64,000 bases of DNA from Mangrovicella endophytica (GCF_002893625.1 NZ_PKMZ01000001.1:124001-188000); one strand, 5' to 3'. Numbered from the stretch's first letter, positions 44,980 to 53,766 are shown. Notes: generated by a model from the sequence alone, not told the origin. Numbers and translations: made by a program.

Positions 44980-47091
44980 ATGGCTAGCAGCGATACGCTG
45001 ACCCGCCTTCGCTACAGGTATCTCTCCGGCCGTTTGGTCGGAGAGATCCTGTCGAAGAGCTGGATCGACAGCGCGATCCCCGTCGCCGCACTTCTTGCGG
45101 TGCTGGTGGCTCTCGCGGCCCTCATTCCCGGCGTCTTCAATGCTGGCTATATCGCCGATCTCAGCCGCCAGCTGGCTGAGTTTGGGCTGGTGGCGCTCGC
45201 GCTCACCATCGTGATCCTCTCCGGCGGCATCGATCTGTCCGTCGGATCCACCTTCGCCCTCTGCGTCCTCGGGGCGCTCGTCGGCATGAACGTGCTCGAC
45301 ATCGGGATTGCCGCCTCGCTCGCCGTAACGCTTGGCGTCGGCATCGTCTGCGGCCTCGTGAACGGTGTCCTGATCGGCTATCTGCGCCTGCGCGCCTTCA
45401 TCACCACGCTGGTCACGCTGGTGATCTACCGCGCGATCTACGACATCGTCTTTCCGCGGCTTGCCAGCGTCATCGTCGCCAGCACGCCGGATTCGCCGAC
45501 CTGGGACTATCTCGGCTTCGGCGACTTCTACGGCGTGCCTGTCTCCTTCATCGTCTTCGCCGCCGTGGCGCTCGCGCTGCACATTACCCTGTCGCGCCTG
45601 CGGCCCGGCTGGCGGCTGCGCGCGGTCGGCGGCGCCCGCAAGTCCGCCTTCAATGCCGGCATCGACGTCAAGCGCACCGTGTGCCTGGCCTATGTCGCCT
45701 CCGGCCTGCTGACGGCCATGGCCGCCTTCCTGTTCTCCGCGCGCCTCGGCAGCACCGGCGCCGATACCGGCATCGGCATGGAGATCTCGGTGCTGACTGC
45801 CGTGGTGCTCGGCGGCGTTTCTCTCGGTGGTGGCCGCGGCTCCGTCGGCAATGCGATCGTCGGCGCCATCCTGGTCCTGGTTCTCACCAACGGTCTGATC
45901 CGGATGTCGACGCCGGGATCGGTGAACCAGCTGGTCCTCGGCGCCATCCTGATCCTCGCCGTCTTGTTCGACGCCAAGTGGGTCAAGAACCGCAGCAAGA
46001 TCCTGAGCCGCGTCTATGTCTCGCCGACCTATCTCGCCCTGCCGGAGCGGTCGAAGGCGGCGGAGGCGGCCTTTGCGCTGAACGACCGCCTGGGCGCGGC
46101 GGAGCCGATCGGCCTCGGCATCGTCGAAGGGCCGGAGGACGTCGTGCTCGATGCCGATGACAATCTCTATACCGGCACGCGCCACGGTACGATCGTCCGC
46201 TTCCTGGCGCCCGACTACCAGCGCAGCGAGATCTTCGCGCGGATCGGCGGCCATCCGCTCGGGCTCGCCTTTGCCGAGAACGGGGATCTCCTCACCTGCG
46301 TCGGCGGCATGGGCGTCTACCGCGTCGATCGGGAGGGAGTCGTGAGCCGCGTCGCCGACGAGACCAACCGGAGCTGGCTGTCGGTCATCGACGATTCGCG
46401 GCTGCGCCTGCCGGACGATCTCGATGTCGCGCCGGACGGCCGCATCTTCTTCAGCGAGGCGACGATCCGCTACGAGATGGCGGACTGGGTGACCGATGCC
46501 CTGGAAGGGCGCGGCAACGGCCGGCTGATCTGCCACGATCCCAGGTCGGGCAAGACGCAGACGGTGCTGCGCGGGCTGGTCTTCCCGAATGGCATCACCA
46601 TGTGCCGCGATGGCCAGTCGCTGCTCTTTGCCGAGACCTGGACCTGCCGCATCTCCCGCTACTGGTTCGATGGCCCGAACAAGGGCAAGCGCGAGGTCTT
46701 CACGGCCAACCTGCCGGGCTACCCAGACAACATCAACCGCGGCTCCAACGGCACCTTCTGGGTGGCGCTGCTTGGCCTGCGCACGCCGACCTTCGACCTC
46801 GCGATGCGCAAGCCCGCCTTCCGCCGTCGCATGGCCCGGCGGATCGCGACGGACGAATGGCTGTTCCCGAACGTCAACCGGGGATGCGTGGTGCACCTGT
46901 CCGAAACCGGCGAGATCCTGGATGTGCTGTGGGATCAGGCGGGCGAGAACCACCCGTCCGTGACCTCGACCTGCGAGCACAAGGGCTATCTTTATCTCGG
47001 CGGCGTCTCCAACAACCGGATCGGCCGCGTGCGTCTGCCGGATGCTGATCCCGAGTGGACGGCGCGCCGCGACACCTGGGGGCGCGGCTGA
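44980..47091 (+). CDS. ABC permease B fused to an SMP-30/strictosidine-synthase-like beta-propeller
   Basis: A 703-aa fusion. Residues about 25-345 are an RbsC-type permease (ILSGGIDLSVGSTFALCVLG, VVLGGVSLGGGRGSVGNAIV). After a short linker, residues about 370-700 form a beta-propeller of the SMP-30/gluconolactonase/strictosidine-synthase group. The three metal ligands of SMP-30 lactonases have candidates: Glu383 (VEGPEDVV), Asn537 (FPNGIT) and Asp583 (YPDNIN). RbsC-like permeases usually expose the C-terminus to the cytoplasm, so the propeller probably acts at the channel exit, opening an imported lactone such as mevalonolactone (inference). The frame is continuous with no internal stop; start ATG 44980 is 13 bp after the binding-protein stop. 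Confidence 0.88.
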   Translation: MASSDTLTRLRYRYLSGRLVGEILSKSWIDSAIPVAALLAVLVALAALIPGVFNAGYIADLSRQLAEFGLVALALTIVILSGGIDLSVGSTFALCVLGALVGMNVLDIGIAASLAVTLGVGIVCGLVNGVLIGYLRLRAFITTLVTLVIYRAIYDIVFPRLASVIVASTPDSPTWDYLGFGDFYGVPVSFIVFAAVALALHITLSRLRPGWRLRAVGGARKSAFNAGIDVKRTVCLAYVASGLLTAMAAFLFSARLGSTGADTGIGMEISVLTAVVLGGVSLGGGRGSVGNAIVGAILVLVLTNGLIRMSTPGSVNQLVLGAILILAVLFDAKWVKNRSKILSRVYVSPTYLALPERSKAAEAAFALNDRLGAAEPIGLGIVEGPEDVVLDADDNLYTGTRHGTIVRFLAPDYQRSEIFARIGGHPLGLAFAENGDLLTCVGGMGVYRVDREGVVSRVADETNRSWLSVIDDSRLRLPDDLDVAPDGRIFFSEATIRYEMADWVTDALEGRGNGRLICHDPRSGKTQTVLRGLVFPNGITMCRDGQSLLFAETWTCRISRYWFDGPNKGKREVFTANLPGYPDNINRGSNGTFWVALLGLRTPTFDLAMRKPAFRRRMARRIATDEWLFPNVNRGCVVHLSETGEILDVLWDQAGENHPSVTSTCEHKGYLYLGGVSNNRIGRVRLPDADPEWTARRDTWGRG

Positions 47092-48176
47092 TGGGCCTTC
47101 TTTCACGCATCGCCGACCTGTTCGGCCGTGGCGACGACGATGCCCTCAGCATCCCGCCGATGGACGGCGTCCTGAAGCCGAACGACCGGCTCGACCAAGC
47201 CGAGCGGATCGCTGACTTCGCGGAAGCTGACAATCTGGCGGTGCTGGACGGCCAGCTCGTCTGCAGCAGCGGCGACACGCTTTACCGCATCGACCCGGAG
47301 AGCCGGCAGGCCGAGCCGATCCGCCGCTTCGGGGGAGCGGTGACGATGACGGCGGCGTCCGCCGGCGGCCTGCTCGCCGTCGGCGTCGAGGGCGCTGGCA
47401 TCGAGTTGCAGACAAGCGAGGGCTGGCGGCCGATCGATCTCGGCGACGCCAACCGCTGCATCACCGCCGCGGTCTTCCGCAGCGAGCACGAGATGATCGT
47501 CGCAGTTGGCTCCAGCCGGTTCGCATGCGCGGACTGGAAGCGTGACCTGATGAGCAAGGGCTCCAGCGGGCGCGTTCTCGCTGTCGATCTCGGGACAGGC
47601 GCGACCCGCGTCCTTGGCGAGGGCCTGGCCTTTCCGTACGGCGTTGCCATCGGCCAGAACGGCGCGGTGATCGTCGCCGAGAGCTGGCGGCACCGGCTCG
47701 TGGTGCTGGCGTCCCAACCAAGCGCGCGGCCTCAGGTGCTCCTCGACCGCCTGCCGGCCTATCCGGCACGGCTTCTCGCTGCGTCCGGCGGCGGGTTCTG
47801 GCTGGCCCTGTTCGCGCCGCGCCGGCAGCTGACCGAGCTGGTGCTTCTGGAGGACGGCTACCGCGCCGAAATGATGGCGACCATTCCGCCGGAAAGCTGG
47901 ATCGGTCCGGACTTTTCGGACGCTGCCAATGGCGACCAGCCGCTGCAGGCAGGTTCGGTGCGCCAGATGGGCATCATGAAGCCCTGGGCGCCATCGCGCT
48001 CCTACGGGCTTGTCGTCCGGCTCGATGCGAGTTTCCAGCCTGTGGCGAGCTTCCATTCGCGCGCGCATGGCCAGATGCACGGCGTCGCCTCCGTTGCCGA
48101 GCTGGATGGCCGGCTCTACGCCGCGGCGCGTGGTGCCGGAGCCTTGTTGCGGCTGCAGCCGGAGGCGGTGTCATGA
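47091..48176 (+). CDS. stand-alone beta-propeller protein, SMP-30-like, probably non-catalytic
   Basis: Protein of 361 aa related to the propeller of the preceding fusion (RIADFAEADNLAVLDGQLVC, VFRSEHEMIVAVGSSRF, GLAFPYGVAIGQNGAVIVAE, YPARLLAASGGGFWLALF). It has no signal peptide. The candidate metal ligands of SMP-30 enzymes are lost: the Asn is Tyr183 (FPYG) and the Asp is Ala226 (YPAR). It may bind ligand or the fused propeller rather than catalyse. ATG 47091 overlaps the preceding TGA (TGATG) and the stop overlaps the next start by 4 nt, so it is translationally coupled to the transporter. Confidence 0.8.
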   Translation: MGLLSRIADLFGRGDDDALSIPPMDGVLKPNDRLDQAERIADFAEADNLAVLDGQLVCSSGDTLYRIDPESRQAEPIRRFGGAVTMTAASAGGLLAVGVEGAGIELQTSEGWRPIDLGDANRCITAAVFRSEHEMIVAVGSSRFACADWKRDLMSKGSSGRVLAVDLGTGATRVLGEGLAFPYGVAIGQNGAVIVAESWRHRLVVLASQPSARPQVLLDRLPAYPARLLAASGGGFWLALFAPRRQLTELVLLEDGYRAEMMATIPPESWIGPDFSDAANGDQPLQAGSVRQMGIMKPWAPSRSYGLVVRLDASFQPVASFHSRAHGQMHGVASVAELDGRLYAAARGAGALLRLQPEAVS

Positions 48177-49672
48177 GCGAGACGATCGTCGAATTCAGAA
48201 ACGCCACCAAGGCGTTCCGCGACGTTCCCGCCTTCCAGAACGTCAACTTCACGCTCCGTCGTGGCGAGGTGCATGCGCTGCTCGGCGAGAACGGCGCCGG
48301 CAAGTCGACGCTGACCAAGGTTCTGGCCGGGCTTTACCCTCTCACCTCCGGCGAGATGCTGGTGGAGGGCACGCCGCGCAGCTTTGGCTCGCCCGCCGAG
48401 GCGCTGTCGCACGGCGTCGCCATGGTGTTCCAGGAGACCAACCTCATCCCCTCCATGACGGTCGCGCAGAACCTGTTCCTGGGCGAGGAGAAGTTCTTCA
48501 ACCGGCTGCGCGGGATCAACATCAAGGCGCAGCAGCAGCTGCAGCGGCTGAGCTTCCATGTCGAGCCGACAGCGCTGGTCTCCTCGCTGGGCGCGGCCAA
48601 GAAGCAGATGGTGGAGATCGCCCGCGCCGTGCAGCGCCAGGCGCGCATCTTCGTCTTCGACGAACCGACCGCGACGCTGACGCCGGAGGAGAAGCAGCAC
48701 TTCTTTGCCCTCGTCGAGCGCCTGAAGCGCGAGGGCCATTCGATCATCTTCATCAGCCACGCGCTGGAGGAAGCCCTGGCGCTGGCCGACCGCATCAGCA
48801 TCCTGCGGGACGGCGCGCTGGTGGTGACGGACGATGCCGCCAACTTCAGCCGTGACCGCATCATCCAGGCCATGGTCGGCCGCCAGCTGAAGGACGAGCT
48901 CTACGGCACGGCGGGCGCACGCAAGGGCCGGCCGGCCGGCGCCAAGGTGCTGGCGCTCGAGAACGTCTCGATGGGCAAGGCGGTGCGCAGCGCCACATTG
49001 TCGGTCTTCGCCGGACAGGTGACCGGCATGTTCGGCCTCGTCGGCGCCGGGCGCACGGAGATGATGAAGATCGCCGCCGGAGTCCTGAAGCGCAACATCT
49101 TCCATGGCGGGCGCATCCGGCTGCATGGCCGCAGCGTGCGATTCAGCGTGCCACGCGCGGCGGTGGGCCGCGGCATCGCCTACATCACCGAGGACCGCAA
49201 GCTCGACGGCATCTTCGACACCATGGGCATCGCCGAGAACATCTTCTTCGGCCGGCTCGCCAAGGGGGCCAATCCGGTTTCCGTCGTCACCATGGCGCAG
49301 GCCCGCCGCGACGCTGCGGACTGGATCGAGAAGCTCGCCATCCGCACGATCCGCCGCAACGCCAAGGTGGTGGAGCTGTCCGGCGGCAACCAGCAGAAGG
49401 TGGTGATCGCCAAGAGCCTCATCCAGGCGCCCGAGATCATCATCTTCGACGAGCCGACCCGCGGCGTCGACGTCGGCGCCATCGCCGAGATCCACGCGAC
49501 GATCCAGCGCCTCGCCGATGCCGGTGCAGCGGTGGTGGTGATCTCGTCATACCTGCCAGAGATCCTCGCTATATCCGACCGTGTGCTGGTCGCCCGCCAG
49601 GGGCGCATCGTCGAGGAAATGGCGATCGAGGAAGCCAGCGAAGAGAAGATCATGTACGCGGCGGTGCACTGA
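48173..49672 (+). CDS. sugar-type ABC transporter ATPase (RbsA type, two domains)
   Basis: ATPase of 499 aa with two nucleotide-binding domains. Domain 1 has Walker A GENGAGKSTLTK, a diverged signature (SSLGAAKKQMVEIARA) and Walker B IFVFDEPTATLT. Domain 2 has the usual degenerate Walker A (GLVGAGRTEMMK), signature LSGGNQQKVVIAK and Walker B IIIFDEPTRGVD. This layout is normal for RbsA/MglA proteins. It energises permeases A and B. It overlaps the propeller gene by 4 nt and the lyase gene by 1 nt (TGATG). Confidence 0.93.
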   Translation: MSETIVEFRNATKAFRDVPAFQNVNFTLRRGEVHALLGENGAGKSTLTKVLAGLYPLTSGEMLVEGTPRSFGSPAEALSHGVAMVFQETNLIPSMTVAQNLFLGEEKFFNRLRGINIKAQQQLQRLSFHVEPTALVSSLGAAKKQMVEIARAVQRQARIFVFDEPTATLTPEEKQHFFALVERLKREGHSIIFISHALEEALALADRISILRDGALVVTDDAANFSRDRIIQAMVGRQLKDELYGTAGARKGRPAGAKVLALENVSMGKAVRSATLSVFAGQVTGMFGLVGAGRTEMMKIAAGVLKRNIFHGGRIRLHGRSVRFSVPRAAVGRGIAYITEDRKLDGIFDTMGIAENIFFGRLAKGANPVSVVTMAQARRDAADWIEKLAIRTIRRNAKVVELSGGNQQKVVIAKSLIQAPEIIIFDEPTRGVDVGAIAEIHATIQRLADAGAAVVVISSYLPEILAISDRVLVARQGRIVEEMAIEEASEEKIMYAAVH

Positions 49673-50568
49673 TGGAGGGAGACCGGACGGCGATCATCGT
49701 CGAGGTCGGGCCGCGCGACGGGCTGCAGAACGAGAAGGCGATCATCTCCACCGAGGACAAGCTGCAGCTGATCGCGATGCTGGCTGAGGCCGGCCTGTCC
49801 CGCATCGAGGCTACGGCCTTCGTCTCGCCGAAATGGGTGCCGCAGATGGCCGACCATGACGCGGTGATGCGGGGCGCGGCTCGAGGCCCGGGACTGCGCC
49901 TGTCCGCTCTGGTGCCGAACGAGAAGGGTGCCGTTTCGGCCATTGCCGCGGGTGCGCAGGAACTGGCCGTCTTCGCCAGCGCCTCCGAAAGCTTTGCACG
50001 CCACAACACCAACTGCACCATTGCCGAGAGTATCGCCCGCTTCGAGCCGGTGTTGAGGCTCGCCGAGGCGCACACCCTGCCGGTGCGCGGCTACATCTCC
50101 TGCGCCACCGACTGCCCCTATGAAGGCGAGATCGAGCCCTCGGCGGTGCGTGCCGTCGCCGAGCGGCTGCTCGATCTCGGCTGCGGCGAGATCGCCGTTG
50201 CCGACACGCTCGGCCGTGCGCGGCCGGAGCGGGTCGAGCGCATGCTGGATGCAGTGACGGCGGCCGTGCCGGCCGACCGGCTTGCCTGCCACTTCCACGA
50301 CACGTCCGGCATGGCGCTCGCCAATATCGACGTCGCGCTCGGTTTCGGCATCCGCATCTTCGACGGCGCGGTCGGCGGGCTCGGCGGCTGCCCTTATGCG
50401 CCGGGCGCTGCGGGCAATCTCGACACGGCGCGGCTTGCGGCTCACCTCGCGAGCCGAGATTACGGAACCGGTGTCGACATCGATCGGCTCGCATCTGCCG
50501 AGCGCTTTATCCGGCGCATCGTGCCTCGCCAGCCGCTGGCCCGCGATTCCGCCGAAGCGAGAGCCTGA
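49672..50568 (+). CDS. mvaB: hydroxymethylglutaryl-CoA lyase
   Basis: Cleaves HMG-CoA to acetyl-CoA and acetoacetate, the step after HMG-CoA reductase in mevalonate degradation. The 298-aa protein begins with the DRE-TIM family motif IIVEVGPRDGLQNEK, has metal-binding HFHDTSGMALAN and the signature GGLGGCPYAPGAAGN with the active-site Cys. Start ATG 49672 overlaps the ATPase stop. Pairing with the degradative reductase in one operon matches the P. mevalonii mvaAB logic; the acetoacetate-activating enzyme is not in this window. Confidence 0.95.
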   Translation: MEGDRTAIIVEVGPRDGLQNEKAIISTEDKLQLIAMLAEAGLSRIEATAFVSPKWVPQMADHDAVMRGAARGPGLRLSALVPNEKGAVSAIAAGAQELAVFASASESFARHNTNCTIAESIARFEPVLRLAEAHTLPVRGYISCATDCPYEGEIEPSAVRAVAERLLDLGCGEIAVADTLGRARPERVERMLDAVTAAVPADRLACHFHDTSGMALANIDVALGFGIRIFDGAVGGLGGCPYAPGAAGNLDTARLAAHLASRDYGTGVDIDRLASAERFIRRIVPRQPLARDSAEARA

Positions 50569-50771
50569 TCCTGCCCGCCGGAGTGGCGTTGGACGTCAGT
50601 GCGATATGCAACTCGTGGCCGGCGCAATCACCGTATCTCGGTGGACAACAACCGCCGCCATGATGCCGCGGCCAGGCTGCGTTTGCAACGGCGCGCTGCT
50701 GACATCGTCGGCAGCGTGGACAGCCGGAGCCGAGGTGCAGTCTCCGCAATACGATTTCATCGCGCCAAATC

Positions 50772-50789
50772 GGAGGAATTTTTTACATC
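50772..50789. promoter_or_regulatory. candidate RpiR-type operator
   Basis: GGAGGAATTTTTTACATC, 36 bp before the acetyltransferase start, resembles the GAAGGAATTTTTCATC dyad at 53691-53715 upstream of nanE. A GTGAAAATTATC follows at about 50800. Shared AT-rich GAA...TTC half-sites suggest autoregulation by the RpiR protein. The 256-bp gap after HMG-CoA lyase holds nothing else clear. Confidence 0.4.
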
Positions 50790-50824
50790 TGGACACAGCG
50801 TGAAAATTATCGACATTAGCCGGC

Positions 50825-51964
50825 ATGATCGAGCGAGCACGACCTTCTGACGCCGACCAGATCGGCTGGCTAATGCGCCTGGCCTTCGGCATGACGGAGG
50901 AGCGAACCAGCGAATACGTCGCCAATCTCGGGACCGACGCCTTCTTCGTGATGCGCTGCGGCGGCGCGCTGTCCGCCTGCGCGGCGCTTCTCGACACCCG
51001 GCACCGCTTCGGTGGCGGATGGGTGCCCGCCGCCAATATCGCGCATATCGCCATCGCGCCGGAAGCGCGGGGCAGCGGCCTCGCCCGGCCGCTGGTGAAC
51101 GGCCTCGCCGGCGCTGCGGCCGAACGCGGCGCCGCGATGGTGTCGCTCTTCGCCTCGGCTCGGCCCGTCTACCGCAAGTGCGGCTTCGAGCTCGCCGGAA
51201 GCGAGATCGTCTACGAGGCCGAGACGGCGGCCCTGCCGGCCAAGACGGAGCACTCATTCCGCTCCGTCGCTCTGGACGATCCGGCTCTGCGCGCCGCCTA
51301 TGACGCAAAGACGCAGGCGGAAGCGGGGCTTCTCGACCGGGCGGAGGCGCATTGGCACGAGCTCCTGCGCGCCCCACGCCAGGGCCTTGCTGCCTTCGGG
51401 GCAGGCGAGGCTGAACTCTCGGCCTATGCGATCATCGACGCCTCGGACCCGAACGTCCTGATCGTGCGCGACTGGTTTGCGGCGACAGGTGCCGAGGCGA
51501 CCAGCCTTCTCGCCTTCTTCGGCCGCTTCCGGTCCGTTTATCCGCTGGTGCGCTGGCATGGCGGCCCACATGACGACCTCGTCGCGGCCATGCCGGACAA
51601 GGGCTGGCGCCTCCTGCATCAGGAGGAATGGCTGGCGCGCATCCTCGACCCGAAGGCGGCGCTGGAGGCGAGAGGTTATGTCGTTCGCGACGCTACGCTC
51701 AACCTGTCCATCCGGGAAGACGGGGGAGGGCAGTCCGACCTCATCCTCGACATCGCCGGCGGTAGGGCGAGCGTCCGTGAGGGGGTTGAACCCGGCGCCC
51801 CCGGCGTCGCGGTGCGCTCGGCCTTCCTGTCCTCGCTCTTCACCGGCTTTAGGTCCGCCTCCCACCTCCAGCGGCAGGGACATCTCGCGGCGGATGCAGA
51901 CGGCACGCGTCTGGCCGACCTCGTCTTCGCCGGTCCTCCTCCCTGGCTCGCCGAGCACGTGTAG
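50825..51964 (+). CDS. Eis-like GNAT acetyltransferase with SCP2-like C-terminus
   Basis: Protein of 379 aa with the layout of Eis-type acetyltransferases: an N-terminal GNAT domain (about 1-135) with the acetyl-CoA loop IAPEARGSGLARPLVNGLAG, a second GNAT-like domain (about 150-275) and a C-terminal sterol-carrier-like domain (about 285-379). Such enzymes acetylate amines. It starts an operon of amino-sugar genes, 32 bp before the RpiR gene, so re-acetylation of an amino sugar is possible (inference). Methionine at 50825 has no strong ribosome binding site. Confidence 0.78.
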   Translation: MIERARPSDADQIGWLMRLAFGMTEERTSEYVANLGTDAFFVMRCGGALSACAALLDTRHRFGGGWVPAANIAHIAIAPEARGSGLARPLVNGLAGAAAERGAAMVSLFASARPVYRKCGFELAGSEIVYEAETAALPAKTEHSFRSVALDDPALRAAYDAKTQAEAGLLDRAEAHWHELLRAPRQGLAAFGAGEAELSAYAIIDASDPNVLIVRDWFAATGAEATSLLAFFGRFRSVYPLVRWHGGPHDDLVAAMPDKGWRLLHQEEWLARILDPKAALEARGYVVRDATLNLSIREDGGGQSDLILDIAGGRASVREGVEPGAPGVAVRSAFLSSLFTGFRSASHLQRQGHLAADADGTRLADLVFAGPPPWLAEHV

Positions 51965-51996
51965 AGTCTGGCAGGAACCGACGGGAGGAGCATGAG

Positions 51997-52824
51997 ATGT
52001 CGCAGGCGCTGATCGCCAGACTGAGGTCGCTTGCAAGCGACATGACGCCCGCCCTGGCGCGCGTCGCGGACGCCGTGCTCGCCCAGCCCGACACGACGCT
52101 CTACCAGAGCATTACGGAACTGGCTGAATCCTCGAACTCCTCGGAAGCCAGTGTCATGCGCTTCTGCCGCGACCTTGGATTCTCCGGCTTCCAGGATTTC
52201 AAGTTGGCGCTCGCCAAGGAACTGGCGACCGACGGGCGGTCTGCGGGTGCGGGGTCGCCGGCGGACGATATCCAGCGACTCGTGGAAACGGCCGTCGTCG
52301 CCCTGCGCGAGACGGAGCAACTGATCGTGCGGGCCGACATCGAAACCGCGGCCGAGAAGCTCTTGTCGGCGACCTTCGTCGAGTGCTTCGGCGTCGCGGC
52401 ATCGGCCATCACGGCCCAGTACCTCGCCTACAAGATGTCGCGGATCGGGCGCGTCTGCCGAGCCGCGAGCGACGCGCCGCTCGCCGTCATGGCGGCCCGG
52501 ACCGCCACAAGCGGAGCCGTTCAGGTTGTGGTGTCCAGCTCGGGCTCGACGATCGACGCGGTTCGTGTGGCGGAGGTCGCGAAGGCAAACGGGACCTTCG
52601 TCATCGGCATCACCAACCGGGCCAAGAGCCCCCTGGTCGCGTCCTGCAATCTGTCGCTGGTCGCCTCCTGGCCGGAGACGCCTCTGACCGGCGGCGCCTT
52701 CCCCTCCAAGATCAGTCAATTGCTCATCGTCGACGCTTTGATCGGGGAGATGGGCCGCCAGGACCCGAACTGCCTCGTCACGGCCGAGAAGACAGCGGAA
52801 GTCGTCAGTGACCGAAGTTTCTAA
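51997..52824 (+). CDS. RpiR/MurR-family regulator
   Basis: Regulator of 275 aa. N-terminal helix-turn-helix (about 1-77: TELAESSNSSEASVMRFCRD, LGFSGFQDFKLALAKEL) and C-terminal SIS domain (about 110-245: VSSSGSTIDAVRVAEVAKAN) that senses a phosphosugar. It overlaps the ROK kinase start by 17 nt. It probably controls this operon via the dyads at 50772 and 53691; the effector could be ManNAc-6-P or GlcNAc-6-P. Confidence 0.9.
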   Translation: MSQALIARLRSLASDMTPALARVADAVLAQPDTTLYQSITELAESSNSSEASVMRFCRDLGFSGFQDFKLALAKELATDGRSAGAGSPADDIQRLVETAVVALRETEQLIVRADIETAAEKLLSATFVECFGVAASAITAQYLAYKMSRIGRVCRAASDAPLAVMAARTATSGAVQVVVSSSGSTIDAVRVAEVAKANGTFVIGITNRAKSPLVASCNLSLVASWPETPLTGGAFPSKISQLLIVDALIGEMGRQDPNCLVTAEKTAEVVSDRSF

Positions 52825-53695
52825 CAGTGCCGTGCGGTCCGTCGACATCGGCGGCACCAAGGTCGCTCTCGCAATGGTGGAGGGTACCCGCGTCACGGAA
52901 CGACGCCAGTTCCCAACGCCGCGCACCGACCGCGGAAGCGACCTCGTCGCCGCCATTGCGAGCGCTCTCGGCGCCATGCCCGGAGACGGTCCGGTGGCGA
53001 TCGCGACCACCGGCCTGGTGGACGAAGGTCGGCTGACGGCGCTCAACCCCGATACCCTGCCGATCGAGAACGGCTTCCCGCTCGTCGACGCGTTGCGCCA
53101 AGTGATCGGCTCTCCGCCGCTCCTCGTCAACGACGCTCAGGCAGCCGCCTGGGGCGAGTACCGCCACGGCGCCGGACGCGGATGCGCCAGTTTCGCCTTC
53201 ATGACCGTGTCGACCGGCATTGGCGCCGGCATCGTCGTAGACGGACGATTGATCGTTGGGCGTCGCGGCCTTGCCGGCCATCTCGGTCATGTCGTGGCGG
53301 AGCCTGAGGGGACACGCTGCGGCTGCGGACGGCGCGGCTGCCTGGAGACGGTCGCTTCGGGCACCGCACTCGCGCGTCTCGCCACCGCCGCCTTCGGGCG
53401 GGCCGTCGCCGCTCCCGACTTGTTCGCCCTCGCGGCCGAAGGGGACACGATGGCCGAAGGCATGATCCGCAGTGCAGCCCGATCCATCGCCATCGCCCTC
53501 GGCAACCTTGCGGCGAGTTGCGACGTGGAGCGGATCGCGCTCGGCGGCGGGGTCGGTCTGGCGCCGGGCTTCCTGGAGCGGGTCGTCGAGGCGGCGGCGG
53601 AACTCCCCCCGACGTTTCACCGCGAGATCGTCAGGGCCGAGGCCGGACCGGATGCCGGGCTCATCGGCGTCGCGGCGCTGCTTGCAGAACGGTGA
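52808..53695 (+). CDS. nanK: ROK-family kinase, probable N-acetylmannosamine kinase
   Basis: Sugar kinase of 295 aa with ATP motif SVDIGGTKVALAMV, catalytic region LLVNDAQAAAWGEYRHG, ROK signature region GIGAGIVVDGRLIVGRRGLA, GHLGHVVAE and zinc cluster CGCGRRGCLE. GTG 52808 lies within the end of the RpiR gene. Pairing with nanE points to ManNAc as substrate, but ROK kinases vary and glucose or GlcNAc remain possible. Confidence 0.8.
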   Translation: MTEVSNSAVRSVDIGGTKVALAMVEGTRVTERRQFPTPRTDRGSDLVAAIASALGAMPGDGPVAIATTGLVDEGRLTALNPDTLPIENGFPLVDALRQVIGSPPLLVNDAQAAAWGEYRHGAGRGCASFAFMTVSTGIGAGIVVDGRLIVGRRGLAGHLGHVVAEPEGTRCGCGRRGCLETVASGTALARLATAAFGRAVAAPDLFALAAEGDTMAEGMIRSAARSIAIALGNLAASCDVERIALGGGVGLAPGFLERVVEAAAELPPTFHREIVRAEAGPDAGLIGVAALLAER

Positions 53696-53715
53696 TGAAG
53701 GAATTTTTCATCACC
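53691..53715. promoter_or_regulatory. inverted repeat upstream of nanE (RpiR operator candidate)
   Basis: GGTGATGAA (53691-53699) and TTCATCACC (53707-53715) are perfect 9-bp arms around a 7-bp spacer, straddling the kinase stop codon. A TTGACG lies just downstream (about 53725), so the dyad could be an operator for an internal promoter driving nanE and the transporter. As RNA it could form a hairpin, but no T-run follows. Confidence 0.55.
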
Positions 53716-53766
53716 AAAGTAGAGTTGACGGATTAATTCATTTCGGATTAGCTCGCTTCAACATCC

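Noticed and set aside
50596-51054. Minus-strand frame across the acetyltransferase start
   Set aside because: It is antisense to a well-supported gene, with low-complexity Arg/Ala composition and no domain.
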